From positions 1-64,000 of the forward strand of contig NZ_JACAXB010000013.1 of NCBI RefSeq assembly GCF_013391415.1: 64,000 nt of DNA, written 5' to 3'. Origin of the DNA: Aquitalea sp. LB_tupeE. GTDB lineage: Bacteria; Pseudomonadota; Gammaproteobacteria; Burkholderiales; Chromobacteriaceae. Below are positions 1 to 8,882 of this stretch, piece after piece. The notes beneath the pieces were generated by a model. That model had not been told where the DNA came from. It saw only the letters and a program-made list of their open reading frames with translations, and did not search any database. A program made the position numbers and the translations under genes. Each line of letters starts with the position of its first letter. Position 1 is the stretch's first letter.

Positions 1-109
1 CGAACTATACGTCACAGCCCCGCCCTCGTCAACACTTTGTGCGTAATAATTTGCATTATTTGCCAACAAAACTCCCAAGTCATTGATTTTAAAAAAACAG
101 GAAGTTCTC

Positions 110-160
110 ATGTGTGCACGCGAATGGTGCAGAAGTGGCAGCACTGATCGTTGCTCATGA
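110..160 (+). CDS. possible 16-residue upstream ORF
   Basis: A short ATG-to-TGA frame is preceded by a GGAAG Shine-Dalgarno-like sequence about 5 bases upstream. The peptide would carry three cysteines in 16 residues (MCAREWCRSG at the start). It ends 36 bases before the start of the HAD gene, whose own ribosome binding site is poor, so it could be a leader that couples or regulates translation. It could equally be chance; no family is recognisable. Confidence 0.2.
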   Translation: MCAREWCRSGSTDRCS

Positions 161-196
161 TAATAGCCACTTCCTAACGCTGTTTTGGTCTCCACC

Positions 197-850
197 ATGC
201 CAGTTCCTACCTGGATTTTTGATCTCGACGACACCTTGCATCAGGCCAGTCTGGGTATCTTTGCCCATATCAGTCGCATGATGAATCTGTATATGGAGCG
301 GCATCTGGACATGTCGGAGGAAGAGGCGCGACAGCTGAGGCTGCATTACTGGCATCGCTATGGCGCTACGCTGCAGGGGCTGATGCGTCACCATGACGTG
401 GATGCGGGTCACTTTCTGCAGGAGACCCACGTGCTGGATGAGTTATATCGCTGGCTGCAATGGGAGCCAACACTGAGAGCAACGTTGCGCAATTTGCCTG
501 GTCGCAAGATTGTGCTGTCCAATGGACCGCAACACTATATAGAAGGGCTGCTGTTGAAAATGGATGTGCGCCACCAGTTTGCCGCCTGTTATGGCATGGA
601 GAAAATGCGCTTTCGTCCCAAGCCTGACCGGCGTGGCTTTCGCTACATGTTGCAGGCTGAGCGACTTGATCCGGCGCGCTGCATCATGGTAGAGGATTCC
701 CTGCCTAATCTGTACGCTGCAAAGTCTCTGGGCATGCGTACCGTCTGGATCAGCCGGCAGTGCCGCAAACCAGCTTTTGTTGATGTGCGCGTCAACGCAC
801 TGAGCCAGTTGCTGCGGAAATGCTGGAGCGCATTACCGCAGCAACACTGA
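197..850 (+). CDS. HAD-family pyrimidine 5'-nucleotidase-like hydrolase
   Basis: The protein has 217 residues. The HAD nucleophile motif FDLDDTLH lies near residue 10. Motif II is KIVLSNG near residue 100, a conserved lysine is in RPKPD near 150, and motif III is IMVEDSLPNL near 165. This layout fits the SDT1/PHM8-type pyrimidine nucleotidases, soluble phosphatases that dephosphorylate UMP or CMP; substrate is inferred from the family. A TTG start at 185 would add four residues, but the ATG at 197 is the more natural start. The gene converges on the PLP-enzyme gene, whose stop is only 5 bases away. Confidence 0.8.
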   Translation: MPVPTWIFDLDDTLHQASLGIFAHISRMMNLYMERHLDMSEEEARQLRLHYWHRYGATLQGLMRHHDVDAGHFLQETHVLDELYRWLQWEPTLRATLRNLPGRKIVLSNGPQHYIEGLLLKMDVRHQFAACYGMEKMRFRPKPDRRGFRYMLQAERLDPARCIMVEDSLPNLYAAKSLGMRTVWISRQCRKPAFVDVRVNALSQLLRKCWSALPQQH

Positions 851-855
851 CCGAC

Positions 856-1911
856 TTACCAGCGACCTTCAAAGAAGAAGCGACGGTAGCGCTCCAGCCA
901 TGGTGCAATCTGGTGACCGTTGTCTTCCAGCCACTGCGCATTGTAGTAACTGTTGAGGTAGCGGTTGCCATCATCGCAGATCAGCGTAACCACCGAGCCA
1001 TGCCGTCCATTGCGGACCATATCACTGACCAGTTCACACACACCAAACAGATTGGTACCGGTGGAGCCACCGCACTTGCGCCCCATCACTTCCTCCAGGA
1101 AGTGAATGGCGGCGTAGCTGGCAACGTTGGGTACGCGAATGACCTTGTCGATCACGGTGGGAATGAACGATGGCTCCACACGCGGACGGCCAATGCCTTC
1201 CACGCCAGAGCCTCCTTCACAACGACAATCGGCGTTGCCACTGTAATAGCTGTCGTAAAACACCGAGTTTTCCGGGTCAACCACACAAATCTGGGTGGAC
1301 AGCTTCTGATAGCGCGTATAGCGGCCAAACGTAGCCGATGTACCGCCAGTTCCCGCCCCACAGACAATCCATTCCGGCGCGGGATTGGGCTCCAGTTCCA
1401 TCTGCTTGAAGATGGTATCGGCGATATTGTTGTTACCACGCCAGTCGGTTGCGCGTTCGGCATAGGTGAACTGGTCCATGTAATGGCCATTCAACTCCTG
1501 CGCCAGACGGCGGGACTCTTCGTAGATGGTGGCCGGATCATCCACCAGATGACAGCGCCCACCATAAAACTCAATGGAGCGAATTTTCTCGGCTGATGTA
1601 CCACGCGGCATGACCGCGATGAAGGGCAGGCCCAGCAAGCGTGCAAAATAGGCTTCCGAAACAGCGGTACTGCCACTGGAGGCCTCGATGATGGTAGTGT
1701 TGTAGCGTATCCAGCCATTGCACAGGCCATACAGGAAGAGCGAACGCGCCAGGCGATGCTTGAGACTACCGGTGGGATGGGTGGATTCATCCTTGAAATA
1801 CAACTGGATCTGCGGCAGCGCCGGAATCTGTAGTGGTATCAGGTGGGTATCACTGGAACGGTTGAAATCTGCTTCGATCTTGCGGATGGCGGTGCTAGCC
1901 CAATTGCCCAT
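856..1911 (-). CDS. PLP-dependent cysteine synthase-family protein, likely L-cysteine desulfhydrase (Cds1-like)
   Basis: 351 residues with the fold-type II PLP signatures of the CysK/CBS family: the Schiff-base lysine in HPTGSLKHR near residue 50, the substrate loop EASSGSTA near 77, and the phosphate-binding GAGTGGT near 185. The changes SLKHR (SVKDR in true CysK) and SSGST (TSGNT in CysK) place it in the branch containing mycobacterial Cds1, which breaks cysteine into pyruvate, ammonia and sulfide. It lies between the HAD gene and ompW and has its own upstream region; the ompW terminator separates it from ompW. Cysteine synthase activity cannot be excluded. Confidence 0.75.
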   Translation of the reverse strand: MGNWASTAIRKIEADFNRSSDTHLIPLQIPALPQIQLYFKDESTHPTGSLKHRLARSLFLYGLCNGWIRYNTTIIEASSGSTAVSEAYFARLLGLPFIAVMPRGTSAEKIRSIEFYGGRCHLVDDPATIYEESRRLAQELNGHYMDQFTYAERATDWRGNNNIADTIFKQMELEPNPAPEWIVCGAGTGGTSATFGRYTRYQKLSTQICVVDPENSVFYDSYYSGNADCRCEGGSGVEGIGRPRVEPSFIPTVIDKVIRVPNVASYAAIHFLEEVMGRKCGGSTGTNLFGVCELVSDMVRNGRHGSVVTLICDDGNRYLNSYYNAQWLEDNGHQIAPWLERYRRFFFEGRW

Positions 1912-1965
1912 TGCTTATCTCCTCAATGCATAAATTTAGAATACATTATTCTATTGCACGGAAAT

Positions 1966-1992
1966 AAAAAAGCGCCTCCTGTAGGAGGCGCT
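1966..1992 (-). terminator. Rho-independent terminator after ompW
   Basis: A perfect 9-bp stem AGCGCCTCC/GGAGGCGCT with a 4-base loop is followed on the minus strand by TTTTTATTT. It lies 23 bases past the ompW stop and upstream of the PLP-enzyme gene. Confidence 0.9.
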
Positions 1993-2014
1993 TTCTTGCG
2001 GCAAGGCAAATTGC

Positions 2015-2650
2015 TTAGAACTTGGTACCGATACCCAGACCAACCACCAGCGGGTCAACCTTCAGCGTGCCAACATAAGTGCCGTTGGAGGCCACGCTTA
2101 CGTCGGTCTTCATCCAGATCTTTTTCACGTCGACGTTGACGAAGAAGCTCTTGCTGATCGGGAAGTCAGCACCGATTTGCAGGGCCGGGCCGAAGCTGTT
2201 CTTCTTTACTTGCAGATCAGCATTAATGCCCAGATTGGCTGCATTCAGACCAGCATTGTAGAAGCGGGTGTAGTTGATACCAGCACCAACGTACGGACGG
2301 AATACAGTGCTATCCGGGGAGAAGTGGTATTGCACGGTCAGGGTCGGCGGCAGGGCAGATACCTTGCCCAGGCTCTTGTCACCAGTACCTGCGTTGCCGG
2401 TAATTTCATGACGGCTGGTACCCAGGATCAGTTCGGTACCGATGTTGTTGGTGATCATGTAGGTGAAGTCCAGTTCCGGTACGGTATCGTCCTTAGCATC
2501 TACAGTCAGACCAGAAACAGCACCAGAATTGCTCCAGGAAGCAGACGGGTTCACGTTGATCACGCGGAAACGCGCGATGATGTCGCCTTGAGCGGCGAAG
2601 GCGCTAGCGGAAATCAGACCGATGGCCGCAGCCAGAGCAAGCTTTTTCAT
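2015..2650 (-). CDS. ompW: OmpW family outer membrane protein
   Basis: 211 residues with a clear Sec signal peptide (MKKLALAAAIGLISASAFA, cleavage near residue 20) and a mature part typical of the 8-stranded OmpW beta-barrel. Family-like segments are TLTVQYHF, FRPYVGAGINYTRF and a C-terminal aromatic residue in GLGIGTKF for BAM recognition. OmpW proteins form small hydrophobic channels in the outer membrane and often respond to stress or oxygen. A GGAGA ribosome binding site 7 bases before the ATG supports the start. It is a monocistronic gene, divergent from ubiD, with a strong terminator. Confidence 0.92.
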   Translation of the reverse strand: MKKLALAAAIGLISASAFAAQGDIIARFRVINVNPSASWSNSGAVSGLTVDAKDDTVPELDFTYMITNNIGTELILGTSRHEITGNAGTGDKSLGKVSALPPTLTVQYHFSPDSTVFRPYVGAGINYTRFYNAGLNAANLGINADLQVKKNSFGPALQIGADFPISKSFFVNVDVKKIWMKTDVSVASNGTYVGTLKVDPLVVGLGIGTKF

Positions 2651-2798
2651 TTGTATTCTCCAAGAGTGTAGGCAAGTTCACGGTCTTGGGCTTCTACCGT
2701 AATTGACTTTCTAATAGGCCGGCAGTAGCTTGCGACGTTCATAGCGGAGGTTATCCAAACCTTCCGGTCAAAACTTTGCTTAAGATCATGAAACAGTC

Positions 2799-4274
2799 AT
2801 GAAATATGCCGACCTGCGGGACTTTGTTGCTCAACTGGAACAGCAAGGCGAATTGAAAAGAATCGATGTACCGGTATCGCCATACCTGGAAATGACCGAG
2901 ATTGGCGACCGGGTACTCAAGGCAGGTGGCCCGGCCCTGCTGTTCACGCAAGCCCGGCACAATACGCAGTCATATTCGATTCCGGTACTGGCCAATCTGT
3001 TTGGTACGCCCAAGCGTGTCGCCATGGGCATGGGTGCCGGCGATGTGATGCAGCTGCGTGAAATTGGCAAGACCCTGGCCTATCTGAAAGAACCGGAACC
3101 ACCAAAAGGATTGCGTGAGGCCTGGGACAAGCTGCCCTTGCTCAAACAAGTGTTGTCCATGGCCCCCAAAGTGGTCAGCAAAGCCCCATGCCAGCAGATT
3201 GTGTGGGAAGGTGATCAGGTGGATTTGTCGCGCCTGCCCATCCAGCATTGCTGGCCGGGTGATGTGGCACCGCTGATTACCTGGGGCCTCACGGTCACCC
3301 GCGGCCCGAACAAAAAACGGCAGAACCTGGGCATCTACCGCCAGCAGGTCATTGGTAAAAACCGCGTCATCATGCGTTGGCTGGCGCACCGTGGCGGGGC
3401 ACTGGATTATCGTGAATTCCGCCAGCAAAACCCGGACAAGCCCTATCCGGTGGCCGTGGTACTGGGTTGCGACCCCGCCACCATTCTGGGCGCAGTCACT
3501 CCGGTGCCGGATACCTTGTCGGAATACCAGTTTGCCGGTTTGCTGCGTGGCAGCCGCACTGAGCTGGTGAAATGCATCGGCTCGGATCTGCAAGTACCGG
3601 CACGGGCCGAGATCGTGCTGGAAGGCCATATCCACCCCAATGACACGGCACTGGAAGGCCCGTATGGCGACCATACCGGCTATTACAACGAGCAGGACCA
3701 CTTCCCGGTCTTCACCATCGACCGCATCACCATGCGTGAGAACCCCATCTATCACAGCACCTATACCGGCAAACCACCGGATGAGCCTGCCGTGCTGGGG
3801 GTGGCGCTAAATGAAGTGTTTGTGCCCATCCTGCAAAAGCAGTTTCCGGAAATTGTCGACTTCTACCTGCCGCCGGAAGGCTGTAGCTACCGCATGGCGG
3901 TCATCAGTATCAAAAAGCAATATCCCGGCCATGCCAAGCGGGTAATGATGGGGTGCTGGAGCTTCCTGCGCCAGTTCATGTATACCAAGTTCATCATCGT
4001 GGTGGATGACGATGTGGACTGCCGTGACTGGAAGGAAGTGATGTGGGCGATCACCACCCGCATGGACCCGGTGCGTGACACCTCGCTGATCGAGCACACA
4101 CCGATTGACTACCTGGACTTTGCCAGTCCGGTATCCGGCCTGGGTGGCAAGATGGGGCTGGATGCCACCAACAAGATGCCGGGCGAAACCAATCGCGAAT
4201 GGGGCGTGCCCATCGTAATGGATGAAAGCGTCAAGCAAAAAGTTGATGCCTTATGGGCTCAATTGGGACTTTAA
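2799..4274 (+). CDS. ubiD: 4-hydroxy-3-polyprenylbenzoate decarboxylase UbiD
   Basis: 491 residues, close to E. coli UbiD. It decarboxylates 4-hydroxy-3-polyprenylbenzoate in ubiquinone synthesis using prenylated FMN supplied by UbiX. Family segments are seen throughout: KYADLRDF at the N-terminus, the prFMN-binding stretch around [15 protein letters not shown] (residues 165-185), [11 protein letters not shown] near 286, and the C-terminal [12 protein letters not shown]. The ribosome binding site is weak. A five-codon frame (ATG at 2788) ends in an ATGA overlap with the ubiD start, which could allow re-initiation. Confidence 0.96.
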   Translation: MKYADLRDFVAQLEQQGELKRIDVPVSPYLEMTEIGDRVLKAGGPALLFTQARHNTQSYSIPVLANLFGTPKRVAMGMGAGDVMQLREIGKTLAYLKEPEPPKGLREAWDKLPLLKQVLSMAPKVVSKAPCQQIVWEGDQVDLSRLPIQHCWPGDVAPLITWGLTVTRGPNKKRQNLGIYRQQVIGKNRVIMRWLAHRGGALDYREFRQQNPDKPYPVAVVLGCDPATILGAVTPVPDTLSEYQFAGLLRGSRTELVKCIGSDLQVPARAEIVLEGHIHPNDTALEGPYGDHTGYYNEQDHFPVFTIDRITMRENPIYHSTYTGKPPDEPAVLGVALNEVFVPILQKQFPEIVDFYLPPEGCSYRMAVISIKKQYPGHAKRVMMGCWSFLRQFMYTKFIIVVDDDVDCRDWKEVMWAITTRMDPVRDTSLIEHTPIDYLDFASPVSGLGGKMGLDATNKMPGETNREWGVPIVMDESVKQKVDALWAQLGL

Positions 4275-4356
4275 CTGGCAAGCAAGGCCGGCTTACTTTA
4301 CTGTCAGCCGGCAATGCCTGTTATCATCGCCGCGTCCTTTAGTTTCTGGAGTCATC

Positions 4357-4716
4357 ATGTCCAATCTGCACAACCCCAATTCTGCCCAGCGCCTGAAGCG
4401 CCTGAACCATCGCCAACGCAAGAAAATGCGTGTGGGTGAATACCGCGAGCTGGGCTTTCACCTGATCGCCACCATTGCCAAGGGTGTGGACGCTGATGCC
4501 CTGCTGGACGACTGGCTGAACTGCATCGATGAAGCTGCCATCAGTTTTGGCGGCCACTTTGATGGTAACGAGAGACTGGAAGGCGTGGTATTCCCGGTTG
4601 GCGACGTTGCCATTACCGAGGAAATCCGCGCAAAACTGGTTGCCTGGCTGCAAGCACGTAGTGAAGTATCCAATGTCGAGGCAGGCGAACTGATCGATCT
4701 GTGGCACACGGTGTAA
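4357..4716 (+). CDS. yggL: YggL family protein (DUF469)
   Basis: 119 residues. The conserved basic N-terminus (RLKRLNHRQRKKMRVGEY) and the central GFHL and DFGGHFDGN-like segments are typical of the YggL/DUF469 family. In E. coli YggL has been linked to 50S ribosome assembly; here the role is inferred. A longer frame opens upstream inside ubiD, but the ATG at 4357 has a GGAG ribosome binding site and matches the family start. A terminator follows directly. Confidence 0.85.
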   Translation: MSNLHNPNSAQRLKRLNHRQRKKMRVGEYRELGFHLIATIAKGVDADALLDDWLNCIDEAAISFGGHFDGNERLEGVVFPVGDVAITEEIRAKLVAWLQARSEVSNVEAGELIDLWHTV

Positions 4717-4732
4717 TCACCCTGTGCAGTAC

Positions 4733-4760
4733 AAAAAACCGGCCTGGTGCCGGTTTTTTT
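4733..4760. terminator. bidirectional Rho-independent terminator
   Basis: A CCGGC/GCCGG stem with a 5-base loop is flanked by six A on the left and seven T on the right, so it can stop transcription of yggL and also of the opposing ydcF-like gene, which converges on it. Confidence 0.88.
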
Positions 4761-4786
4761 ACGTCTGCATAGCCGTCAAGGCAAGC

Positions 4787-5386
4787 TCAGGACAGCTTGC
4801 GAAATACCCGGTAGCCCACATACAACCAGGTTTCCCGCGTCAGGAATTTCACCTTGTTGCTCCAGCTGACATAGCGGCTGGACTCGGTTGGTGCCGGTGC
4901 GGCAGCCATGCCCAGATCATGCGCCATCAGCACGGCACGGCGCATATGTAGCGGGTCGCTCACCAGCAAGAATGAACGAATGCCGAAGGGGGAAGCCAGC
5001 TTGTGCGCATTTTCCAGATTCTGCCAGGTGGTACGCGATTCGTTTTCCGCCAGCATCGCCGTCATCGGGACGCCCTGGCGCAGGGCAAATTCGCGACCGA
5101 CATCGGCTTCGGTGGGATAGCCAGGCTCCGGCGTGCCGCCGGTAAAGACAATCCAGCGCACCCTGCCCTGCTTGTACAGCATCACTGCATGATTAATGCG
5201 TTCACGCAGCACCGGCGAGGGTTTGCTGCCCCAGGCTGCGGCACCCAGTACCAAGGCGGCATCTGCTGGTTCCATCGCGGGTTGGTCTGCATAACGTGCG
5301 ATGCCCCAGGCCATATAGCCAAAGCCGAGCAGCGCCAATAGCACGGCCAGCAGAAAACCTCTGAGCATCAAACGCAAATAAAGCAT
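4787..5386 (-). CDS. YdcF/SanA/ElyC family envelope protein (DUF218)
   Basis: 199 residues: one N-terminal membrane anchor (about residues 8-30, LLAVLLALLGFGYMAW), then a periplasmic DUF218 domain. Family motifs are AALVLGAAAWG near 45, the FTGG turn near 80, a conserved acidic and glutamate pair around EADVGREFA, NESRTTWQNLENA near 115, and LLVSDPLHMRRA near 140. Relatives SanA and ElyC affect envelope barrier and lipid-carrier processes, but no reaction is established. It converges on yggL across a shared terminator. Confidence 0.8.
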   Translation of the reverse strand: MLYLRLMLRGFLLAVLLALLGFGYMAWGIARYADQPAMEPADAALVLGAAAWGSKPSPVLRERINHAVMLYKQGRVRWIVFTGGTPEPGYPTEADVGREFALRQGVPMTAMLAENESRTTWQNLENAHKLASPFGIRSFLLVSDPLHMRRAVLMAHDLGMAAAPAPTESSRYVSWSNKVKFLTRETWLYVGYRVFRKLS

Positions 5387-5513
5387 GAAGCAGTAGCGGC
5401 AGCGGGAAGGAAAGCCTGATTGTAACCCTGTTGTCCTGAGGATGGCAGCCGTTGCTGTCTGTGCATACAGTCATGAGAAGCTGAAAAGTCCTGGTACGTG
5501 CCGCTTTGCTTGC

Positions 5514-5753
5514 TTACTTTTCCAGCTCCCAGATGGCTGCCTGTAGCGATTCCATACGCTGGCTGAGTGCCAACTGGGCATCAGCCAGCGCCTGGTTATA
5601 AATATCCCGGCCAATTTGCTGGGCGACAAATTCCAACAGGAACTGGGCATCAAAACTGCCGATTTCAAGTTGTAGCTGACTGGACAGATAAGACTGCAGG
5701 GCCGGAGCCAGTTGTTGCAATTGTTGCGGGTTGAGCGTGACGTGCGCGGTCAT
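5514..5753 (-). CDS. DUF2164 family protein
   Basis: 79 residues from the ATG at 5753; an upstream start at 5783 would add ten residues. The DUF2164 pattern is clear: IGSFDAQFLLEFV, then IGRDIYNQALADAQ. The family is small, soluble and of unknown function. It lies 98 bases after the hypothetical gene ending at 5852 on the same strand and may be its operon partner, possibly under the palindrome-bearing promoter near 6240. Confidence 0.75.
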   Translation of the reverse strand: MTAHVTLNPQQLQQLAPALQSYLSSQLQLEIGSFDAQFLLEFVAQQIGRDIYNQALADAQLALSQRMESLQAAIWELEK

Positions 5754-5851
5754 GGTGTGAATCCGGGGTGGCAGGCCCCGCATTGTGCCTTGCAGGCGGA
5801 TGGCTGCAAAGCAATAGTTCTTCGGTCTTTACTCGGCAGTTGGCGCAACAG

Positions 5852-6208
5852 TTAGCGCAAGAGGATGCGTCCCAGCTCGACCAGGCCTTGCAGGCAGAGC
5901 TGCCCGCCATGCTGCTGCAAATGCTGGCCGGATCGGTAGCAGGCAAAGTCCGCCAGCGGCGGTGGCAGCGGCTCGCGGCCAAGTTGCAACTGTACCTGTC
6001 CGTTATCATGCAGCAAGGTAATGGTGTCGGCAGTGGCGCGACGGGCCAGCCGGGTCAGTTTGTCGCTGGCAGGGGCCGGGCTGGCAAGAACCCGGCCGGA
6101 ATGAAAAATGGCCGCACGCAAGACTTCTTGCTGGCTGCGGCCATGCGCCGTCAGGCAACTTAACCAGCGCGGGCTGACTTCCAGCCACCAGATCAGGGCT
6201 CGTATCAT
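5852..6208 (-). CDS. hypothetical protein, unknown family
   Basis: 118 residues from the ATG at 6208, which has GGAG six bases upstream. The start is hydrophobic and rich in tryptophan (MIRALIWWLEVSPRW); the rest is soluble, with a RLARRATADT segment and a leucine-rich C-terminus. I recognise no family. Support for a real gene comes from the ribosome binding site, a plausible promoter and a perfect 17-bp palindrome at the transcription start. A 131-codon frame on the opposite strand overlaps it and is judged a shadow. It lies upstream of the DUF2164 gene on the same strand. Confidence 0.5.
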   Translation of the reverse strand: MIRALIWWLEVSPRWLSCLTAHGRSQQEVLRAAIFHSGRVLASPAPASDKLTRLARRATADTITLLHDNGQVQLQLGREPLPPPLADFACYRSGQHLQQHGGQLCLQGLVELGRILLR

Positions 6209-6218
6209 GATGAACTCC

Positions 6219-6266
6219 ATTGTGCACTGCACAATATCTTATACATTGCCAGCCACATCGACACAA
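6219..6266 (-). promoter_or_regulatory. promoter with 17-bp palindromic operator
   Basis: On the minus strand a -35-like TTGTGT (6261-6266), a 17-base spacer and a -10 TATAAG (6238-6243) are followed at once by the perfect palindrome ATTGTGCAcTGCACAAT (6219-6235). The palindrome sits over the expected start of transcription and abuts the ribosome binding site of the gene at 5852-6208, the classic place for a repressor site. Confidence 0.5.
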
Positions 6267-6271
6267 GCAGT

Positions 6272-6300
6272 AAAAAAAATGGCCGGGTATTTACCCGGCC
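6272..6300 (-). terminator. Rho-independent terminator after aspA
   Basis: On the minus strand GGCCGGGTA/TACCCGGCC forms a near-perfect stem and is followed by ATTTTTTTT. It lies 47 bases past the aspA stop. Confidence 0.9.
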
Positions 6301-6346
6301 AGCACAGGAAAGTCGGTACCGGACAAGTACCGACAGCAGAACACCG

Positions 6347-7747
6347 TTAAGACAGCCAGCGCGGCTGGGTCAATGCTTCGGGCAGCAGGGCTTCGTCCAG
6401 CTGGGCGCGCTGCATCAGCCCGCGTTCCAGCACGATATCGTAGACACTGCCACCGGTGGCATGCGCCTCGGCAGCCACAGCAGTGGCAGCGGCGTAGCCG
6501 ATGATGGGGTTGAGTGCGGTCACCAGACCAATGGAATTCAGTACGTCAGCGCGCAGCTTGGCTTCATTGGCGGTAATGCCCTTCACGCAATGCTCGGTGA
6601 GCGTGGTGCAGGCATTGGCCAGATGACGCACGCTGCGGAACATGCTGTAGGCGATCACCGGCTCAAAGGCATTCAGCTGCAACTGGCCGCCTTCGGCTGC
6701 CATGGTGATGGTCATGTCGTTGCCGATCACCTCAAACGCTACTTGATTGACCACTTCCGGAATTACCGGATTGACCTTACCGGGCATGATGGACGAACCG
6801 GCCTGACGCGGCGGCAGGTTGATGTCGCCAATACCGGCGCGCGGGCCGGAGGACAACAGGCGCAAGTCATTGCAGGTTTTGGACAGTTTGACCGCCACGC
6901 GCTTGAGCACGCCAGAGAGCTGCACGAATGCACCGCAGTCCTGGGTGGCTTCGATCAGGTTGGGAGCGGTCATCAGCTTGAGGCCGGTCAGCTCGGACAG
7001 ATGCAGGCACACCAGCCGGGCATAGTCGGGGTGCGCAGTGATGCCAGTGCCGATAGCAGTGGCACCCAGATTGATTTCCAGCATCAACGCACGCGCTTCG
7101 CTCAGGCGTTGTTCGTCTTCACCCAGCATCACGGCATAGGTCTGGAACTCCTGACCCAGCGTCATCGGCACTGCATCCTGCAATTGGGTACGGCCCATTT
7201 TCAGGATGTTCTTGAATTCTTCAGCCTTGGCAGCAAAGGCTTCGCGCAGCACGAACATGGTGCGTTGCAAGCGCAGCACACCCCAGTAGGTGGCCAGGCG
7301 CAAGGCGGTGGGATACACGTCGTTGGTGCTTTGGCCCATGTTGACGTGTTCGTTGGGGTGCAGCTTGTCGTACTCGCCCTTGCCATGGCCCAGGATTTCC
7401 AGCGCACGGTTGGCAATGACTTCGTTGGCATTCATATTGGTGGAAGTACCGGCACCACCCTGAATCACATCCACCACAAACTGCTCATGCAGCTTGCCTT
7501 CCACCAGGTCTTCACAGGCGGCCACGATGGCACGGGTACGGACTTCGTCCAGCAGGCCCAGATCGCGGTTGGCCAGGGCCGCCGCTTTCTTGATTTGCGC
7601 CAGGGCAATGATCAGGTCGCCATAGCTGGCGATGGTCTGGCCGGTGATGGGGAAGTTCTCCACGGCACGCAGGGTGTGGACACCCCAGTAGGCGTCAGCC
7701 GGTACGGCGCGATCGCCAAGCAGGTCGTGTTCGATACGTGTGGACAT
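6347..7747 (-). CDS. aspA: aspartate ammonia-lyase
   Basis: 466 residues from the ATG at 7747, which has AAAGG at a good distance; the frame stays open to 7840, and ATG 7777 is an alternative. It cleaves L-aspartate to fumarate and ammonia as a cytosolic homotetramer. Family motifs: GGAGTSTNMNANEV near 100, HPNEHVNMGQSTND near 140, the catalytic-loop signature GSSIMPGKVNP near 320, and a conserved lysine-rich C-terminus region. Fumarase-superfamily length is normal. Two palindromes lie in the 250 bases upstream, and a LysR gene lies 1.1 kb upstream on the same strand. Confidence 0.95.
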   Translation of the reverse strand: MSTRIEHDLLGDRAVPADAYWGVHTLRAVENFPITGQTIASYGDLIIALAQIKKAAALANRDLGLLDEVRTRAIVAACEDLVEGKLHEQFVVDVIQGGAGTSTNMNANEVIANRALEILGHGKGEYDKLHPNEHVNMGQSTNDVYPTALRLATYWGVLRLQRTMFVLREAFAAKAEEFKNILKMGRTQLQDAVPMTLGQEFQTYAVMLGEDEQRLSEARALMLEINLGATAIGTGITAHPDYARLVCLHLSELTGLKLMTAPNLIEATQDCGAFVQLSGVLKRVAVKLSKTCNDLRLLSSGPRAGIGDINLPPRQAGSSIMPGKVNPVIPEVVNQVAFEVIGNDMTITMAAEGGQLQLNAFEPVIAYSMFRSVRHLANACTTLTEHCVKGITANEAKLRADVLNSIGLVTALNPIIGYAAATAVAAEAHATGGSVYDIVLERGLMQRAQLDEALLPEALTQPRWLS

Positions 7748-7817
7748 GCAGCAGCCTTTGTCGGTGGTCTCCGTCATTACGGAGCGATGGGGGGAGACTG
7801 TAGGCCCGCGAGCGTGA

Positions 7818-7862
7818 AATTGGCCAATTCCGATTCGCAATCACATCATGCAAATTTTGCAT
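7818..7862 (-). promoter_or_regulatory. two palindromes upstream of aspA
   Basis: AATTGGCCAATT (7818-7829) is a perfect 12-bp palindrome. ATGCAAAtTTTGCAT (7848-7862) is a perfect 7+1+7 palindrome. They lie 71-115 bases upstream of the aspA ATG. No convincing -35/-10 pair was found. The rest of 7748-7997 holds no gene. Confidence 0.35.
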
Positions 7863-7997
7863 AACCATGGCAAATGCCAGGTCATCGTACGGGTTGGTCA
7901 ACTCAAAACAGCAGGCCCGGCACATGCGTGGCGGGTGTTTTGCGCAAACACGGTTGCAAGCAATATGGCTTGCGCTGTCGCAGCGGCAAACCTGGTT

Positions 7998-8738
7998 TCA
8001 GCGTGGCGGCTGATCACTCACATCACCCGCCTTGATCAGCTGGTACTGGCCATTCCGGTAGCGCAGCAGGGTGATGCTGCTATTGGGGATATCGGTGTTC
8101 TTGGCCTGCCCTGGCAAGAAAATATCCAGAATGCTGAGGATGGCTCCTCCATGACTGACCACCAGCACATTACCGCCCCCCGCCGCCACCGCCTTGCTCA
8201 CCACATCCTGCATGGCCGCACGCAAGCGCGCGGTAATTTGCGGATAGGTTTCTGCCCAGCCGAGCGGGTCGTTGTCATGAATGGCCTGGGCAATGGCGCT
8301 ATCGCTCATCTTGCGGGTGAACTCCGCCCAGTTTCCCCATTGAGGGTCAAACCGCATGCCCTGCTTTTCAAATATTGGCGTCCACATTTCCGCATCGGGC
8401 CGACCTTCGAAGCTGCCGTAATTCCATTCCCGCAAGCGCTCGTCTTCCTGTAGTGGCAGCGTGCGCTGCTGGCCCTGGGCCAGCACTATTCTGGCGGTGG
8501 AACGTGCCCGCCCAAGATCGCTGCTATAAGCCGCGATGAAGTGGACCTTGGCCAGCCCCCTGCCCGCCGCTTCCGCGCCCTTGATGCCTGCACGGGTCAA
8601 AGGAGTGTCCGACCAGCCCTGCACCTGGCTGGTGGTATTGAACATGGTTTTGCCATGGCGCAACAAATAGACATCCACAACCGGGTCATCGGCCGCAACA
8701 ACCGCATTGCCAAGCAGCATGGCCAGACAGCCCAGCAT
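7998..8738 (-). CDS. histidine phosphatase family protein, probably exported
   Basis: 246 residues. A hydrophobic N-terminus ending in GNAVVAA (about residue 16) looks like a signal peptide. The phosphohistidine motif LRHGKT is near residue 26, followed by GWSDTPLT, SDLGRARSTA and the second catalytic histidine in VVSHGGAI near 195. This is the phosphoglycerate-mutase-like phosphatase fold. Substrate is unknown. The start at 8738 is fixed by an in-frame stop just upstream. Confidence 0.8.
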   Translation of the reverse strand: MLGCLAMLLGNAVVAADDPVVDVYLLRHGKTMFNTTSQVQGWSDTPLTRAGIKGAEAAGRGLAKVHFIAAYSSDLGRARSTARIVLAQGQQRTLPLQEDERLREWNYGSFEGRPDAEMWTPIFEKQGMRFDPQWGNWAEFTRKMSDSAIAQAIHDNDPLGWAETYPQITARLRAAMQDVVSKAVAAGGGNVLVVSHGGAILSILDIFLPGQAKNTDIPNSSITLLRYRNGQYQLIKAGDVSDQPPR

Positions 8739-8882
8739 TCATTGCACAATTTTGTCGCACGTCATGACTCGCCCCTTGCGCTTGTGAAGCTTAACAAGAG
8801 GCCATGCTAGAAAATCGGCAAGCCAGCTACAGCAGGCAAGCGCCTGAAAACTGCCCGGTTTTCTCCGGTTTGCCTGCGAGAT

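Noticed and set aside
820-1596. 258-codon plus-strand frame opposite the cysteine-desulfhydrase-like gene
   Set aside because: It lies antisense to a clearly conserved PLP enzyme, has no family features and is explained as a codon-bias shadow.
2703-2731. TTGACT-N17-TAGCTT as a possible ubiD promoter
   Set aside because: The -10 matches consensus at only about half its positions.
2788-2802. Five-codon frame overlapping the ubiD start
   Set aside because: Too short to distinguish from chance; mentioned only in the ubiD entry.
5768-6163. 131-codon plus-strand frame opposite the orphan gene at 5852-6208
   Set aside because: No ribosome binding site; the minus-strand frame has a ribosome binding site, promoter and palindrome.
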